DNA of 64,000 bases from Methylobacter psychrophilus (GTDB lineage: Bacteria > Pseudomonadota > Gammaproteobacteria > Methylococcales > Methylomonadaceae), in NCBI RefSeq assembly GCF_025583945.1, contig NZ_JAOEGU010000004.1, positions 62,001 to 126,000 of the forward strand, read 5' to 3'. The notes under the pieces are model-generated. The model saw nothing but the letters and a program-made list of their open reading frames with translations, was not told the DNA's origin and did no database searches. Below are positions 56,872 to 64,000 of this stretch, in pieces. Both the position numbers and the translations under genes were made by a program. How positions within the stretch are numbered: position 1 is the stretch's first letter; each line of letters opens with the position of its first letter.

Positions 56872-58029
56872 TTCACTGCCACTTACTCTAAAGTCTGCGG
56901 TATGCTCGGAGAACAAAGCTCCTAGCCTACCATTTGCAGGATTATATCCAAGTTCACTGTTAGTCATTATGAATTCGATTTGTTCCCTTAGTTTGTTTGA
57001 TAGATGATTGAGAATAAAATCGATAAAGTCTGTGACAACGGCATGATCATCATGAATAGTGTTATATTTTACCGAACTCAATGATATTCCCATTGTTTTT
57101 TGCCAGAAGTCTTCATAATCAATGAATACTGGGACTTTACTGCTGAAATATACTTCGCCTATTTTAAGTTTATTAACCTCAACATTGCCATGAAGTAGGT
57201 CATTACGTTCATTCATTAATGTATGGAATTTTTTACAAATATCATTTGTATAATCAATTGCCTTTATAAAACCTATACAATTCAAATGAAGTGACTGTAC
57301 TCGAATATCTATTTGTTGACGTATTGTGTTTTGAAAAAGTCTATCGTTGCTCTTAATTTCTGGTTTGGATAAAACAAATAAAATTAGGTTGATAAACGAC
57401 TCTGCAAGAACTGGGAACATTGAGCGTAAGCCAAAAGTAAGGCCGATTGCGTTGTCGTACTTATCTCCAATCAATTTCCAGTTTTCTTTCATATTATGGA
57501 AGTTTGTTTCGTTTAGTTTAACAAGCTCCCTGTCTTTATCGATATTTATATCCAGCTCTTTAAGTGATTTGATGTTTTTAGAAACTACTGAATTTATTCT
57601 ATGGTAAGGATTTATAAAACGAGTCCATTTTTCTAGTTCGATTCGAACCTCTTTCATGGCCTTGCCATAATTTTTTAAATCTGACTTTATTTCTTGAATG
57701 AACATATCCAATGTTAGATTTTGACCTTTATGCTCGCCAATCAAATGTACTTCTGTTCGGAAGTTTTGACCTTGAATTGATACAATCCCAAATTCACTTG
57801 CGAGAGACCACTCCCAATGAATTAAATTGTCTGATGAGTCGCTTCTGAGGAAATTTTGCAGACCGTTCGGCCTACCATATTTGGCATATAAGTAACAGTA
57901 CATATCAACTGGTTTGATTTCATTAGTAAACTCCCAAATGATTGCCTTTCTAGGTAACTTGTCTCCAGTCAAAATCTTTACGAGACAGCTTGGATGAATA
58001 GCTTCCAAGTCAATAAAAAAATTATTCAT
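56866..58029 (-). CDS. Cassette-encoded protein with a HEPN-type RX4H motif
   Basis: The 387-residue soluble protein is largely helical and carries MNERNDLLHGNVEVNK, where R-N-D-L-L-H fits the R-X4-H motif of HEPN ribonucleases. The rest is not recognised. If a true HEPN, it may be an RNA-targeting toxin or abortive-infection factor. It is unusually long for an integron cassette. It ends in attC D. Confidence 0.75.
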   Translation of the reverse strand: MNNFFIDLEAIHPSCLVKILTGDKLPRKAIIWEFTNEIKPVDMYCYLYAKYGRPNGLQNFLRSDSSDNLIHWEWSLASEFGIVSIQGQNFRTEVHLIGEHKGQNLTLDMFIQEIKSDLKNYGKAMKEVRIELEKWTRFINPYHRINSVVSKNIKSLKELDINIDKDRELVKLNETNFHNMKENWKLIGDKYDNAIGLTFGLRSMFPVLAESFINLILFVLSKPEIKSNDRLFQNTIRQQIDIRVQSLHLNCIGFIKAIDYTNDICKKFHTLMNERNDLLHGNVEVNKLKIGEVYFSSKVPVFIDYEDFWQKTMGISLSSVKYNTIHDDHAVVTDFIDFILNHLSNKLREQIEFIMTNSELGYNPANGRLGALFSEHTADFRVSGSEA

Positions 58030-58049
58030 TGTTCACGAACTCTTTGTGA

Positions 58050-58130
58050 GCATAACGTTAAGTAGACACCTATAAAGCGGTCTATATCAATAAATATACC
58101 TAAATGATGTTTGGTAGCTAAATGTTGGGT
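58050..58130 (-). repeat. attC-like site E
   Basis: GCATAAC (58050-58056) and GTTGGGT (58124-58130) frame 81 bp whose inner arms pair only weakly. It forms the right border of the HEPN-motif cassette and should be the attC of a further cassette to the right, whose gene is now only a short C-terminal relic near 58190-58260. Confidence 0.65.
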
Positions 58131-58710
58131 GGCCTTCAACCAATCCATTTGACAAAATTACTACATAAAGACCCTTGGCATCTAAAGCAATTTAAAAAAC
58201 AGTAGACAATACGATAACATCATCTGAATTAATAGCATATTGTCCATCTTCATTCTGCCATATTCATCGCCCTAAAGCGGCCACTCGCCACCGTCAGTGG
58301 CCGGCGGCCGATTGTGATAATGTCTTAAGTGAGCCTATTGCCAACGACAGCTTTTTGCATAATTCTGATAAGTTGGAGGAAAAAACACTTCAGACTCCAG
58401 ATTCTACTTCTGCATAGAATATCTTTATGGCTTGGTGCTTAAAGACATCTCAAGCCGTTTTAACAGCTAAGCTATTGATTTGCATGGGAAATAAAAAATA
58501 CACGCCTTGACAATCAAGCATCATTATGTTATAATATATCAACGGTAATGTTGTTCAATTTTTACCGCCACCAATCCTTCCAGCGCCATCAAAATCATCA
58601 CGCTTGTCATAAACTAACCATCGAATTTAAACATCGGTGCGCTTTCGCGTGCGCGTAGGTTTTTGTGCGTCGGGAGGAATTTTTAAATTATTGTTTTATG
58701 GAGATCCATT
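58131..58710. other. Spacer right of the cassette array
   Basis: This 580-bp stretch has a short coding-like relic on the minus strand (IVLSTVF-stop near 58195), an 8-bp stem CGGCCACT / AGTGGCCG at 58278-58303, and a GC-rich leader (near 58630-58670) with a GGAG ribosome-binding site at about 58700 for the next gene. No full gene is seen. Confidence 0.4.
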
Positions 58711-58962
58711 ATGAAGTCACCTTCAATCACCGTTACTCTCGTTCCAGCCATTGAGGTCTTAGCCAAATGCTTGGCGCAGACCAGTGATAATTATCAGCAA
58801 TTGTTGATGAGTAATCCTGATACCTATGCCGTTTGCTGTGAGGCCGGCCGGAGTATGCGCCATTTAGCGAGACGTTATTCCAAGGTATTAGCCGCAGCAC
58901 TGATTTACCAGGTTAACTCAGAGGAAGACAACAGTCCTTCAGAGGAGGATTTTGACGAATAA
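58711..58962 (+). CDS. Small conserved-looking ICE protein, 83 aa
   Basis: The protein reads VTLVPAIEVLAKCLAQTSDN and ends in an acidic tail EEDNSPSEEDFDE. No domain is recognised. It has a good ribosome-binding site and is the first gene of a plus-strand run of small genes that resembles the accessory part of ICEs. Confidence 0.7.
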   Translation: MKSPSITVTLVPAIEVLAKCLAQTSDNYQQLLMSNPDTYAVCCEAGRSMRHLARRYSKVLAAALIYQVNSEEDNSPSEEDFDE

Positions 58963-59005
58963 GTTGCCGTAACCGCTCTGTTAAGAAGGTTGCGCAATTG
59001 ATCTA

Positions 59006-59034
59006 CGCACGGCGGTCAATTCTGGCTGCCGTGC
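59006..59034 (+). terminator. Hairpin after the 83-aa gene
   Basis: GCACGGC and GCCGTGC pair as a 7-bp GC-rich stem about 45 bp behind the 83-aa gene and about 35 bp before the next. With a short T-containing tail (ATTTATT) it may be an attenuator rather than a full terminator. Confidence 0.45.
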
Positions 59035-59068
59035 ATTTATTACCCCTGTACTTCAGGAGATTCTAAGC

Positions 59069-59398
59069 ATGGATATGACATCAAAACCACCCGCACAATC
59101 GCCACTCTTTGAACTCGGGCAACTGTGTTACACGCCGGCCGCGCAAGAGATCTTGCAACGTTACCAAGCCAACCCATTCCAGTTATTAACACGTCATGTA
59201 ATCGGTGACTGGGGAGACTTATGTATCGAAGATGCTCGGGCTAACAATGAGGCGCTTAAGGATGGTACACGTATTTTTTCAGCCTACGTAGTGCCGCCGC
59301 CATTATCTGGAGATCAGTCGTTATCGCCCTGCAAGATATGGATCATTACCGAGGCAGATCAGAGCGTAACCACCATTTTGCTGCCTGAGGAGTATTGA
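59069..59398 (+). CDS. Unknown 109-aa ICE-type protein
   Basis: The soluble protein begins SKPPAQSPLFELGQLCYTPA with a later YVVPPPLSGDQSLSPCKIWI ending LLPEEY. The pattern LGQ...TPAA...GDWGDLCIEDARANNEAL is familiar from small proteins of plasmids and ICEs, whose function is unknown. An AGGAG ribosome-binding site precedes the ATG. Confidence 0.75.
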   Translation: MDMTSKPPAQSPLFELGQLCYTPAAQEILQRYQANPFQLLTRHVIGDWGDLCIEDARANNEALKDGTRIFSAYVVPPPLSGDQSLSPCKIWIITEADQSVTTILLPEEY

Positions 59399-59595
59399 TA
59401 GGCAAAGCCAATAGACCATTGGGTGACTGCCTAACCGTCGCCTGCGAATATTCGTTAACAGAAATACCTGTGAATACTGCCGTTAATATTATGCAAATAG
59501 CATTAAGCCGGTGCTACTCAGTAAACAATGCGCAACGTCCACCGACCGAGAACTTCTCTCGTTCGTTTCAATTAAACCTATTTAGAGATACCAAC

Positions 59596-59925
59596 ATGAC
59601 TCAGAAAAAAGCAACAGCATCAATGGAATCAAAAGCAGTAACCGAAACTTTACCGGTTAATCCAGAAACAAAAACAGATGTAGTCACCCAGCCCCAGCAG
59701 GCCGAACAGCCCCAGCAGACTGAGCAGGTTACCAAGTCTTCAAAGACCGGTCGTGGTGCTGCTACCGGTGATTTGTCGTCAGAGCTGATTGAGCTGGTGA
59801 CGGAGCTACGCGAGACAGTTAGACGCATTGATCCCCGTAAGCATACCGAGAAGACTCTGCGCCGCGTCCTGTTCAACATCAGCGATATTCTGAAGGACAT
59901 CGAAACGCTCTACACCAAAAGCTAA
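59596..59925 (+). CDS. Unknown helical protein with a PQQAEQ-type linker
   Basis: The start is taken at 59596 (MTQKKATASMESKAV); a TTG 200 bp upstream would also be in frame. The protein has a low-complexity linker (TQPQQAEQPQQTEQ) and a helical C-terminus LSSELIELVTELRETVRRID, then KTLRRVLFNISDILKDI. It is not recognised. It may be a small DNA- or partner-binding protein. Confidence 0.6.
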   Translation: MTQKKATASMESKAVTETLPVNPETKTDVVTQPQQAEQPQQTEQVTKSSKTGRGAATGDLSSELIELVTELRETVRRIDPRKHTEKTLRRVLFNISDILKDIETLYTKS

Positions 59926-59996
59926 GGCTTCGACTTCTGTCAGACATCCAGGTCAAATGCCTTTATTCCGGCTGACTGACCAATAACCTTAATTAG

Positions 59997-60043
59997 GACG
60001 TGACTACCCGATGAGCAACTCTGCTCAGGGTTAGTCGCGTCCA
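59997..60043 (+). promoter_or_regulatory. Long leader hairpin before the RadC-like gene
   Basis: GGACGTGACTACCC pairs with GGGTTAGTCGCGTCC (one bulge, one G-T pair) and an inner TGAGCA/TGCTCA stem extends it, giving a stem of about 20 bp. It lies 19 bp before the RadC-like ATG. It could be an attenuator or a protein-binding site. No T tract follows. Confidence 0.5.
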
Positions 60044-60061
60044 TTGCTAAGAGAAAACCCC

Positions 60062-60556
60062 ATGACTAATCCCTTTCACGTCAATGAAACATCAGGCCAT
60101 TTTGAGGTCCTGCGTCCCGTTACCACCGCCGAAATAGTGTCCATGGCAAAAAAGCTAATCAAGAGCAAATTCGTGCGAGGGCAGGCCCTGACTAGTCCCG
60201 AGGCAACCCGTGACTTTTTAATACTGGAGCTGGCACTCTTAGAGCGCGAGGTATTTTATTGTATTTTCCTCGACAACCAACACCGGGTTATAAAAGCTGA
60301 ATGCTGTTTTAAAGGCACTATCGATAGTGCTAACGTTTATCCACGGGAGGTGCTGAAGCGAGCTCTGAAGCTAAACGCTAAGGCGCTTATTCTCGCTCAT
60401 AACCATCCCTCTGGCTTACCCGAGCCCAGCGAGGCGGATCGATCTATCACCAGCCGGTTAATCAGAGTATTAAGTTTGGTTGATATCAGGGTTCTGGATC
60501 ATTTCATTATCGGTGGTACAGAGCATTTTTCGTTTGCCGAGCATGGCCTGTTATGA
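60062..60556 (+). CDS. RadC-like JAB-domain protein
   Basis: From the ATG at 60062 (a TTG start at 60044 would add six residues) the 164-residue protein has the JAB metalloprotease motif LILAHNHPSGLPEPSEADRS (H-x-H with a following S and D) of the RadC/UPF0758 family. Members are common in ICEs and plasmids; despite the name, a repair role is not shown. The first helix (PFHVNETSGHFEVLRPV) is a variant specific to element proteins. Confidence 0.9.
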   Translation: MTNPFHVNETSGHFEVLRPVTTAEIVSMAKKLIKSKFVRGQALTSPEATRDFLILELALLEREVFYCIFLDNQHRVIKAECCFKGTIDSANVYPREVLKRALKLNAKALILAHNHPSGLPEPSEADRSITSRLIRVLSLVDIRVLDHFIIGGTEHFSFAEHGLL

Positions 60557-60691
60557 CCTGACTTTAGAAAAAAGTAAGTCCTATAACACTGCAACACAGC
60601 TAAGATCTTCACCCTTTCCAATTCAATCTACAACATCAGAGCCAGCGAGCAAGCAATTGCCTTTCGTTGTGCTTTGCCATGGGAGTTACAC

Positions 60692-61096
60692 ATGATTATT
60701 CAACAAACCGGTTATCCATTAGCTATCAGTAACAAACTGATCTTGATCCTCAACAAAGAAATCCAGCTGCACAGCGAGGTCGATATTTCCTCAGGTTGTA
60801 TCTTCAATTTTCGAGACCCTGACTACAGCGCCGAAAGCGGCGGCTATCACCCGGTAGAAATTTATATCGATGAAAATGGCTGCTTTAAATACCTCACTGA
60901 CTTCGCCTATGTGGGTGATGGTCATTATGCGGAATTAGTTAAAGAATTAGACTTTGATTTGAGTCACGGCCTATTCCAACAGATGGGCCGTGACTACCCC
61001 ATCGTTCAAGGCAAAGGTTTATTCAGAATATGGCAGAGCAATTTCTGCGCCTATTACCAGAGCAAGGTTTTTACCGTCACTGTTGAAGAGCTTTGA
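60692..61096 (+). CDS. DUF2787-family protein
   Basis: The 134-residue protein (start at 60692 behind GGGAG) has LILILNKEIQLHSEVDISSG, FRDPDYSAESGGYHPVEIYI and LSHGLFQQMGRDYPIVQGKG, the DUF2787 pattern found in plasmids and ICEs. Its function is unknown. It follows the RadC-like gene by about 135 bp on the same strand. Confidence 0.88.
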   Translation: MIIQQTGYPLAISNKLILILNKEIQLHSEVDISSGCIFNFRDPDYSAESGGYHPVEIYIDENGCFKYLTDFAYVGDGHYAELVKELDFDLSHGLFQQMGRDYPIVQGKGLFRIWQSNFCAYYQSKVFTVTVEEL

Positions 61097-61265
61097 AATC
61101 AATGGACAGATCGTCGCCCTCATTAATACTACCCATCAAGCTTCCAGGAGAGCAGGCTATGAATGCAGCCCAAGGCAAACAGAGTAAACAACCGTTAACC
61201 ACAGGCGTTTTAATATACATTAACATACCTATAAGCTGGCCCCATTGCCGCCAAGGGGGGGCGTC

Positions 61266-62201
61266 ATGACACGCGTAACGGCATCAGCACGTACACGACA
61301 TCAACAGTCACCGTCTTGTGTTGCATTGACGCTCTATCTCGGTAATTTGGCGCCCAGTGGCCGACGCTCTATGCGCTCATTATTGCAGCAAGTGGCCTTA
61401 TTGAACAAATGGCCGGGCACTTTGGAGCAGATGCCGTGGCTAACATTACGTTATGAGCAGGTTGCCTGCATTCGCGCTGCATTACGACAAACCAATAAGT
61501 CACCTAATACCATCAACACCACTCTGGCTGCCATTCGGGGTGTCTTGAAGTCAGGCTTTTTATCAGGCCACTTTCCGGCACTGGACTGGCAACGTATTCA
61601 GTCCATTGGCCGTATTCCTGGAAAAATCCTGCCTGCTGGTCGTCAGTTGCGCGCGATTGAGGTCACCCGTTTATTCAAAGCCTGTCAAAGTGATCCTCAA
61701 CGGGGTATTCGTGATGTCGCTATTTTAGCAGTTTTAGCCTATGCCGGATTACGCCGCAGTGAGCTGTCCAGCTTAAACAGGGACGATTACTGCCGTCGTA
61801 ATGGGCAACTTATTGTGCGTGAAGGCAAAGGTCAGCGCCAGCGTGAATTAATGCTACCAACTGCCGCCAGAGCTTATATAAGGCAATGGCTTCAATACCG
61901 TGGTTCTTCACCTGGCCCGATGTTTTGCCATATAAGCAAAGATGGAGAGTATCACTTGACCCAACGACTCAGTGCGTTACGTATTTACGGCATTGTAAAG
62001 CGCCGAGCCAGGGAGGCGGGAATCGAACCTTGCTCACCTCACGATCTTCGTCGCACGTTTGTCACTCGACTGCTAGAGCAAGGCGTTGACTTTAATACTG
62101 CTCGGCAATTAGCAGGACACGAGCATATTCAGACAACGGCGCTTTATGATCGGCGACATATCAAAACCCAACGGCAAGCAATGGCAAATTTTTGCTTTTA
62201 A
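61266..62201 (+). CDS. Tyrosine recombinase (XerC/D-like)
   Basis: From ATG 61266 (behind a G-run ribosome-binding site) the 311-residue protein has a SAM-like N-terminal domain (TINTTLAAIRGVLKSGFL) and the complete catalytic set: AGLRRSELSSL (R), REGKGQRQREL (K), HDLRRTFVTRL (H-x-x-R), LAGHEHIQTTALYD (H and Y). It has no integron-integrase insertion that I can see, so it is not the missing integrase of the cassette array. It may resolve dimers of the element. Confidence 0.9.
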   Translation: MTRVTASARTRHQQSPSCVALTLYLGNLAPSGRRSMRSLLQQVALLNKWPGTLEQMPWLTLRYEQVACIRAALRQTNKSPNTINTTLAAIRGVLKSGFLSGHFPALDWQRIQSIGRIPGKILPAGRQLRAIEVTRLFKACQSDPQRGIRDVAILAVLAYAGLRRSELSSLNRDDYCRRNGQLIVREGKGQRQRELMLPTAARAYIRQWLQYRGSSPGPMFCHISKDGEYHLTQRLSALRIYGIVKRRAREAGIEPCSPHDLRRTFVTRLLEQGVDFNTARQLAGHEHIQTTALYDRRHIKTQRQAMANFCF

Positions 62202-62452
62202 GTGCTACCAACAGTCAAAAAAAATCGCATAAAAACACCTTTGGCAAAATCGGCAAAGCAGTATTTTTGACATGATTTGCCGCGCCAAAAACATCATCCG
62301 AAATATAAAAACCATAAAAAAAGTTACCGAAAAAACACGATGTTTTTATTTTGGTAAATCACTGTTTTCTAAAAACATCGTAAAAACAGTGGGGTAAGTG
62401 CTGATTTTTGAAAACTGTAAATAAGTAGCATCAATAATTATGAGATGCCGTT
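62202..62452. promoter_or_regulatory. Operator-like repeat region upstream of xis/int
   Basis: Several copies of AAAAACA(T/C)CG and its complement lie here, including AAAAAACACGATGTTTTTA (62331-62349) and CTAAAAACATCGTAAAAACA near 62370-62390. The first is a near-match to the palindrome at 49171. They are likely binding sites of a repressor or excisionase. Confidence 0.55.
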
Positions 62453-62833
62453 ATGCCACTAAAAAAACCTAAAAATTTCGATCGCCCTCTTCCAAGGCTA
62501 CTACGCATGAGAGATGCGCCGTTCTATATTGGAATGAACAAAAACCTTTTTAATGCAGAAGTACGACCCTTGCTAACCGAGATGACAATCGGTGACACGG
62601 GTATTGCTTTTGACCGCCTTGAATTAGAAGCCTGGGTTGACGACTTAAAGAGTCGTAGTAGTAAACCCGGCACACGCAAATTGGAGAAAACATCATGGGA
62701 CGCAAAAAAACATCTGGGCTCATTAAAAGGGGCGAGCTCTGGCACATCGACAAAGTCATCAAAGGTCGACGCGTTTGCCAAAGCACTGGCACAAGTGACC
62801 AAGAAGAAGCCGAAAGCTTCCTCGCGCACTTAA
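62453..62833 (+). CDS. Excisionase-like DNA-binding protein overlapping the integrase
   Basis: The 126-residue protein has an AlpA/Xis-type helix-turn-helix start (LPRLLRMRDAPFYIGMNKNL, GIAFDRLELEAWVDDLKSRS). Its C-terminal tail (SGTSTKSSKVDAFAKALAQV) overlaps the integrase gene by 139 bp in another frame. Both frames look coding, because the integrase N-terminus starts in that same stretch. Confidence 0.75.
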   Translation: MPLKKPKNFDRPLPRLLRMRDAPFYIGMNKNLFNAEVRPLLTEMTIGDTGIAFDRLELEAWVDDLKSRSSKPGTRKLEKTSWDAKKHLGSLKGASSGTSTKSSKVDAFAKALAQVTKKKPKASSRT

Positions 62834-63753
62834 TGGAAGAAAATCGGCAGGCAACGGTTTATGGCGTTCGTCCGAAGAGAACTTTCAGAGAGGCCGCAAC
62901 TAAGTATTTATTGGAGTCACAAAAAGCGAGCCTTAAGGACGATGCGTTACATCTAAGGTTACTGGACGAGTATATTGGAGACATGAGCTTAGAGTTGGTA
63001 CATATGGGAACTTTGCAAGCCTATATTGAAATGCGCCGGATGCAAGGTGTTAAGAATAGAACAATTAACTATGCTTTACAGGCTGTCAGACATATTTTAA
63101 ATCTGGCGGCATTGGAATGGCGAGATGAATATGGCTTGACTTGGATGGTAACTCCACCGAAGATCAAGTTACTTACACAGCATGATGCCAGGGAGCCCTA
63201 CCCAATGTCACGGGAGGAGCAAACTCGGCTGTTTAATGAGTTGCCTGAGCACTTGGTCAAGATGGCTTTATTTAAGGTGAATACCGGATGTAGAGAGCAA
63301 GAGGTGTGTTCTTTGCGTTGGGAATGGGAGGAACGCATTCCAGAGCTCAATACCAGTATTTTTGTAATACCGGCCCATACCGTAAAAAATAGAACCCGAC
63401 GCGTGGTTATTTTAAACAGTGAGGCAAAGGCGGTGATTGATCAGTTACGAGGGCAGCATTCTGAGTTTGTCTTTACCTATAAAGACCATCGCGTTCTGGC
63501 TATGAATAATTCGGCCTGGCAGAAGGCAAGAAAACGTGTGGGGCTTACGCAAGTGAGAATTCATGACCTGAAGCATACCTTCGGGCGGCGCTTGAGAGCA
63601 GAGAATGTATCGTTTGAAGATAGGCAGGATTTATTGGGTCACAAGTCAAGCAGGATCACGACGCATTATTCGTCGGCGGAATTGGGGAATCTGATCGCTG
63701 CGGCTGAAAAGGTCTGCGTAATCAAAACACGCAAAAGTCACGCAACATTTTAA
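62695..63753 (+). CDS. int: Tyrosine integrase of element 2
   Basis: The 352-residue protein starts RGELWHIDKVIKGRRVCQST, a zinc-ribbon-free arm-binding strand pattern, and has NTGCREQEVCSLRWE (R), RIHDLKHTFGRRL (H-x-x-K) and LLGHKSSRITTHYSS (H, Y). The second arginine of HxxR is lysine here, as known for this integrase subgroup. It ends 55 bp from att core 3 beside the tRNA, in the standard place for the integrase of an island. Confidence 0.93.
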   Translation: MGRKKTSGLIKRGELWHIDKVIKGRRVCQSTGTSDQEEAESFLAHLMEENRQATVYGVRPKRTFREAATKYLLESQKASLKDDALHLRLLDEYIGDMSLELVHMGTLQAYIEMRRMQGVKNRTINYALQAVRHILNLAALEWRDEYGLTWMVTPPKIKLLTQHDAREPYPMSREEQTRLFNELPEHLVKMALFKVNTGCREQEVCSLRWEWEERIPELNTSIFVIPAHTVKNRTRRVVILNSEAKAVIDQLRGQHSEFVFTYKDHRVLAMNNSAWQKARKRVGLTQVRIHDLKHTFGRRLRAENVSFEDRQDLLGHKSSRITTHYSSAELGNLIAAAEKVCVIKTRKSHATF

Positions 63754-63754
63754 A

Positions 63755-63800
63755 CAGGCATAAAAAAAGGAAATCAAAGGTGTTGTAACCTATTGATTTC
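63755..63800 (-). terminator. Terminator of tRNA-Thr (att core 3)
   Basis: On the minus strand AAGGAAATCAA and TTTGATTTCCTT pair around a 13-nt loop and are followed by seven T. It lies behind the tRNA 3' end. Its stem differs from those at the other two att copies. Confidence 0.8.
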
Positions 63801-63813
63801 CTTTAGTATTCTT

Positions 63814-63889
63814 TGGAGCTAGTGAGGGGATTCGAACTCCTGACCGGCTGATTACAAATCAGCTGCTCTACCAACTGAGCTACACCAGC
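63814..63889 (-). tRNA. thrT: tRNA-Thr (anticodon UGU)
   Basis: The minus strand folds as a full tRNA: acceptor GCTGGTG / CACTAGC, D arm GCTCAGTTGGTAGAGC, anticodon arm GCTGATTTGTAATCAGC with TGT as anticodon, T arm with GGAGTTCGAATCCCC, and an encoded CCA end. It is the integration site of both elements; the 52-bp core covers its 3' part and a few bases beyond. Confidence 0.95.
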
Positions 63890-63946
63890 AAAGAAAGGCT
63901 ATTATACATTATAAAATTACTTTGCAAAGTAATTTGTTACTTATTT

Positions 63947-64000
63947 TTGTTTTCCTGTTGTTTTGTTTTTGCCAAAGCTTTTTGGGCTTCGGTTATCAAG
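63947..64000 (-). CDS. C-terminal end of a host gene (partial)
   Basis: The minus strand has an open frame ending LAKTKQQENKNK and a TAA. It is cut by the window edge, so the family cannot be named. It would be the chromosomal gene on the far side of tRNA-Thr. Confidence 0.4.

Larger units (their letters stand above)
30470..63859. mobile_element. Integrative element 2 (about 33.4 kb), defence island at tRNA-Thr
   Basis: The element lies between att core 2 and the intact tRNA-Thr gene (core 3, 63808-63859). Its integrase (62695-63753) sits next to the tRNA. It carries toxin-antitoxin pairs, a TOTE-type primase-helicase, a type III-like R-M operon with SNF2 and AIPR, a Rep/UvrD-like module, an integron cassette array, RadC-like and DUF2787 proteins. 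No conjugation genes are seen, so mobilisation would need helpers. Parts may be nested insertions of different age. Confidence 0.75.

Noticed and set aside
61266-62201. Recombinase as integron integrase for the cassette array
   Set aside because: No IntI-specific extra helix region between the catalytic blocks could be seen, and it is 3 kb from the array in the wrong context (no attI or Pc promoter recognised).

Overview
The window is a gammaproteobacterial chromosome segment. A complete, canonically ordered spc/alpha ribosomal-protein block (rplX end to rplQ, with secY and rpoA) opens it, in AT-rich DNA. Affiliation with Methylococcales-like gammaproteobacteria is a guess from gene style and codon use, not shown by any marker gene here.

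Layout. (1) 1-7.84 kb: ribosomal proteins, secY and rpoA, closed by a very strong terminator. (2) 7.97-10.34 kb: a group II intron on the minus strand, with recognisable domain V and a reverse transcriptase/maturase interrupted by one in-frame amber codon. (3) 10.4-21 kb: host genes (hybrid sensor kinase, CYTH triphosphatase-like protein, ferredoxin fdxA) scattered among decayed insertion sequences of the IS21, IS3, IS66, IS4-like and IS630 types. (4) 21.2-30.5 kb: integrative element 1, with a tyrosine integrase, an AlpA-like regulator, a primase-helicase followed by a dense GGGGTACA iteron cluster, and an EcoRI-type adenine methylase paired with a DUF262-HNH nuclease. (5) 30.5-63.86 kb: integrative element 2, ending at an intact tRNA-Thr(UGU). 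The two elements lie in tandem. Three copies of a 52-bp tRNA-Thr 3' end core (21217, 30470, 63808) mark their borders, and each copy is followed by its own, unrelated terminator.

Element 2 is a defence-rich island. From left to right it carries a FitAB-type and a DUF3368/UPF0175-type toxin-antitoxin pair; a one-gene archaeo-eukaryotic primase plus helicase (TOTE-type); a tightly coupled six-gene minus-strand operon SNF2 helicase - AIPR - type III Mod - zeta-like kinase - 61-aa protein - type III Res; a 566-aa protein of unknown family; a Rep-like/UvrD-helicase/regulator module; a YkgJ gene; an integron-type cassette array without an integrase (five attC-like sites, four minus-strand cassettes, one a HEPN-motif protein and one a frameshifted PD-(D/E)XK protein); and a mobilisation-style tail of small conserved ICE genes, a RadC-like JAB protein, DUF2787, two tyrosine recombinases and an excisionase-like gene that overlaps the integrase by 139 bp.

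The strongest candidates for something new are the six-gene SNF2-AIPR-Mod-zeta-Res operon, the integrase-less cassette array inside a tRNA island, the EcoRI-type methylase/DUF262-HNH pair, and the iteron cluster behind the element 1 primase-helicase. All functions are read from sequence motifs only; no database search was possible.
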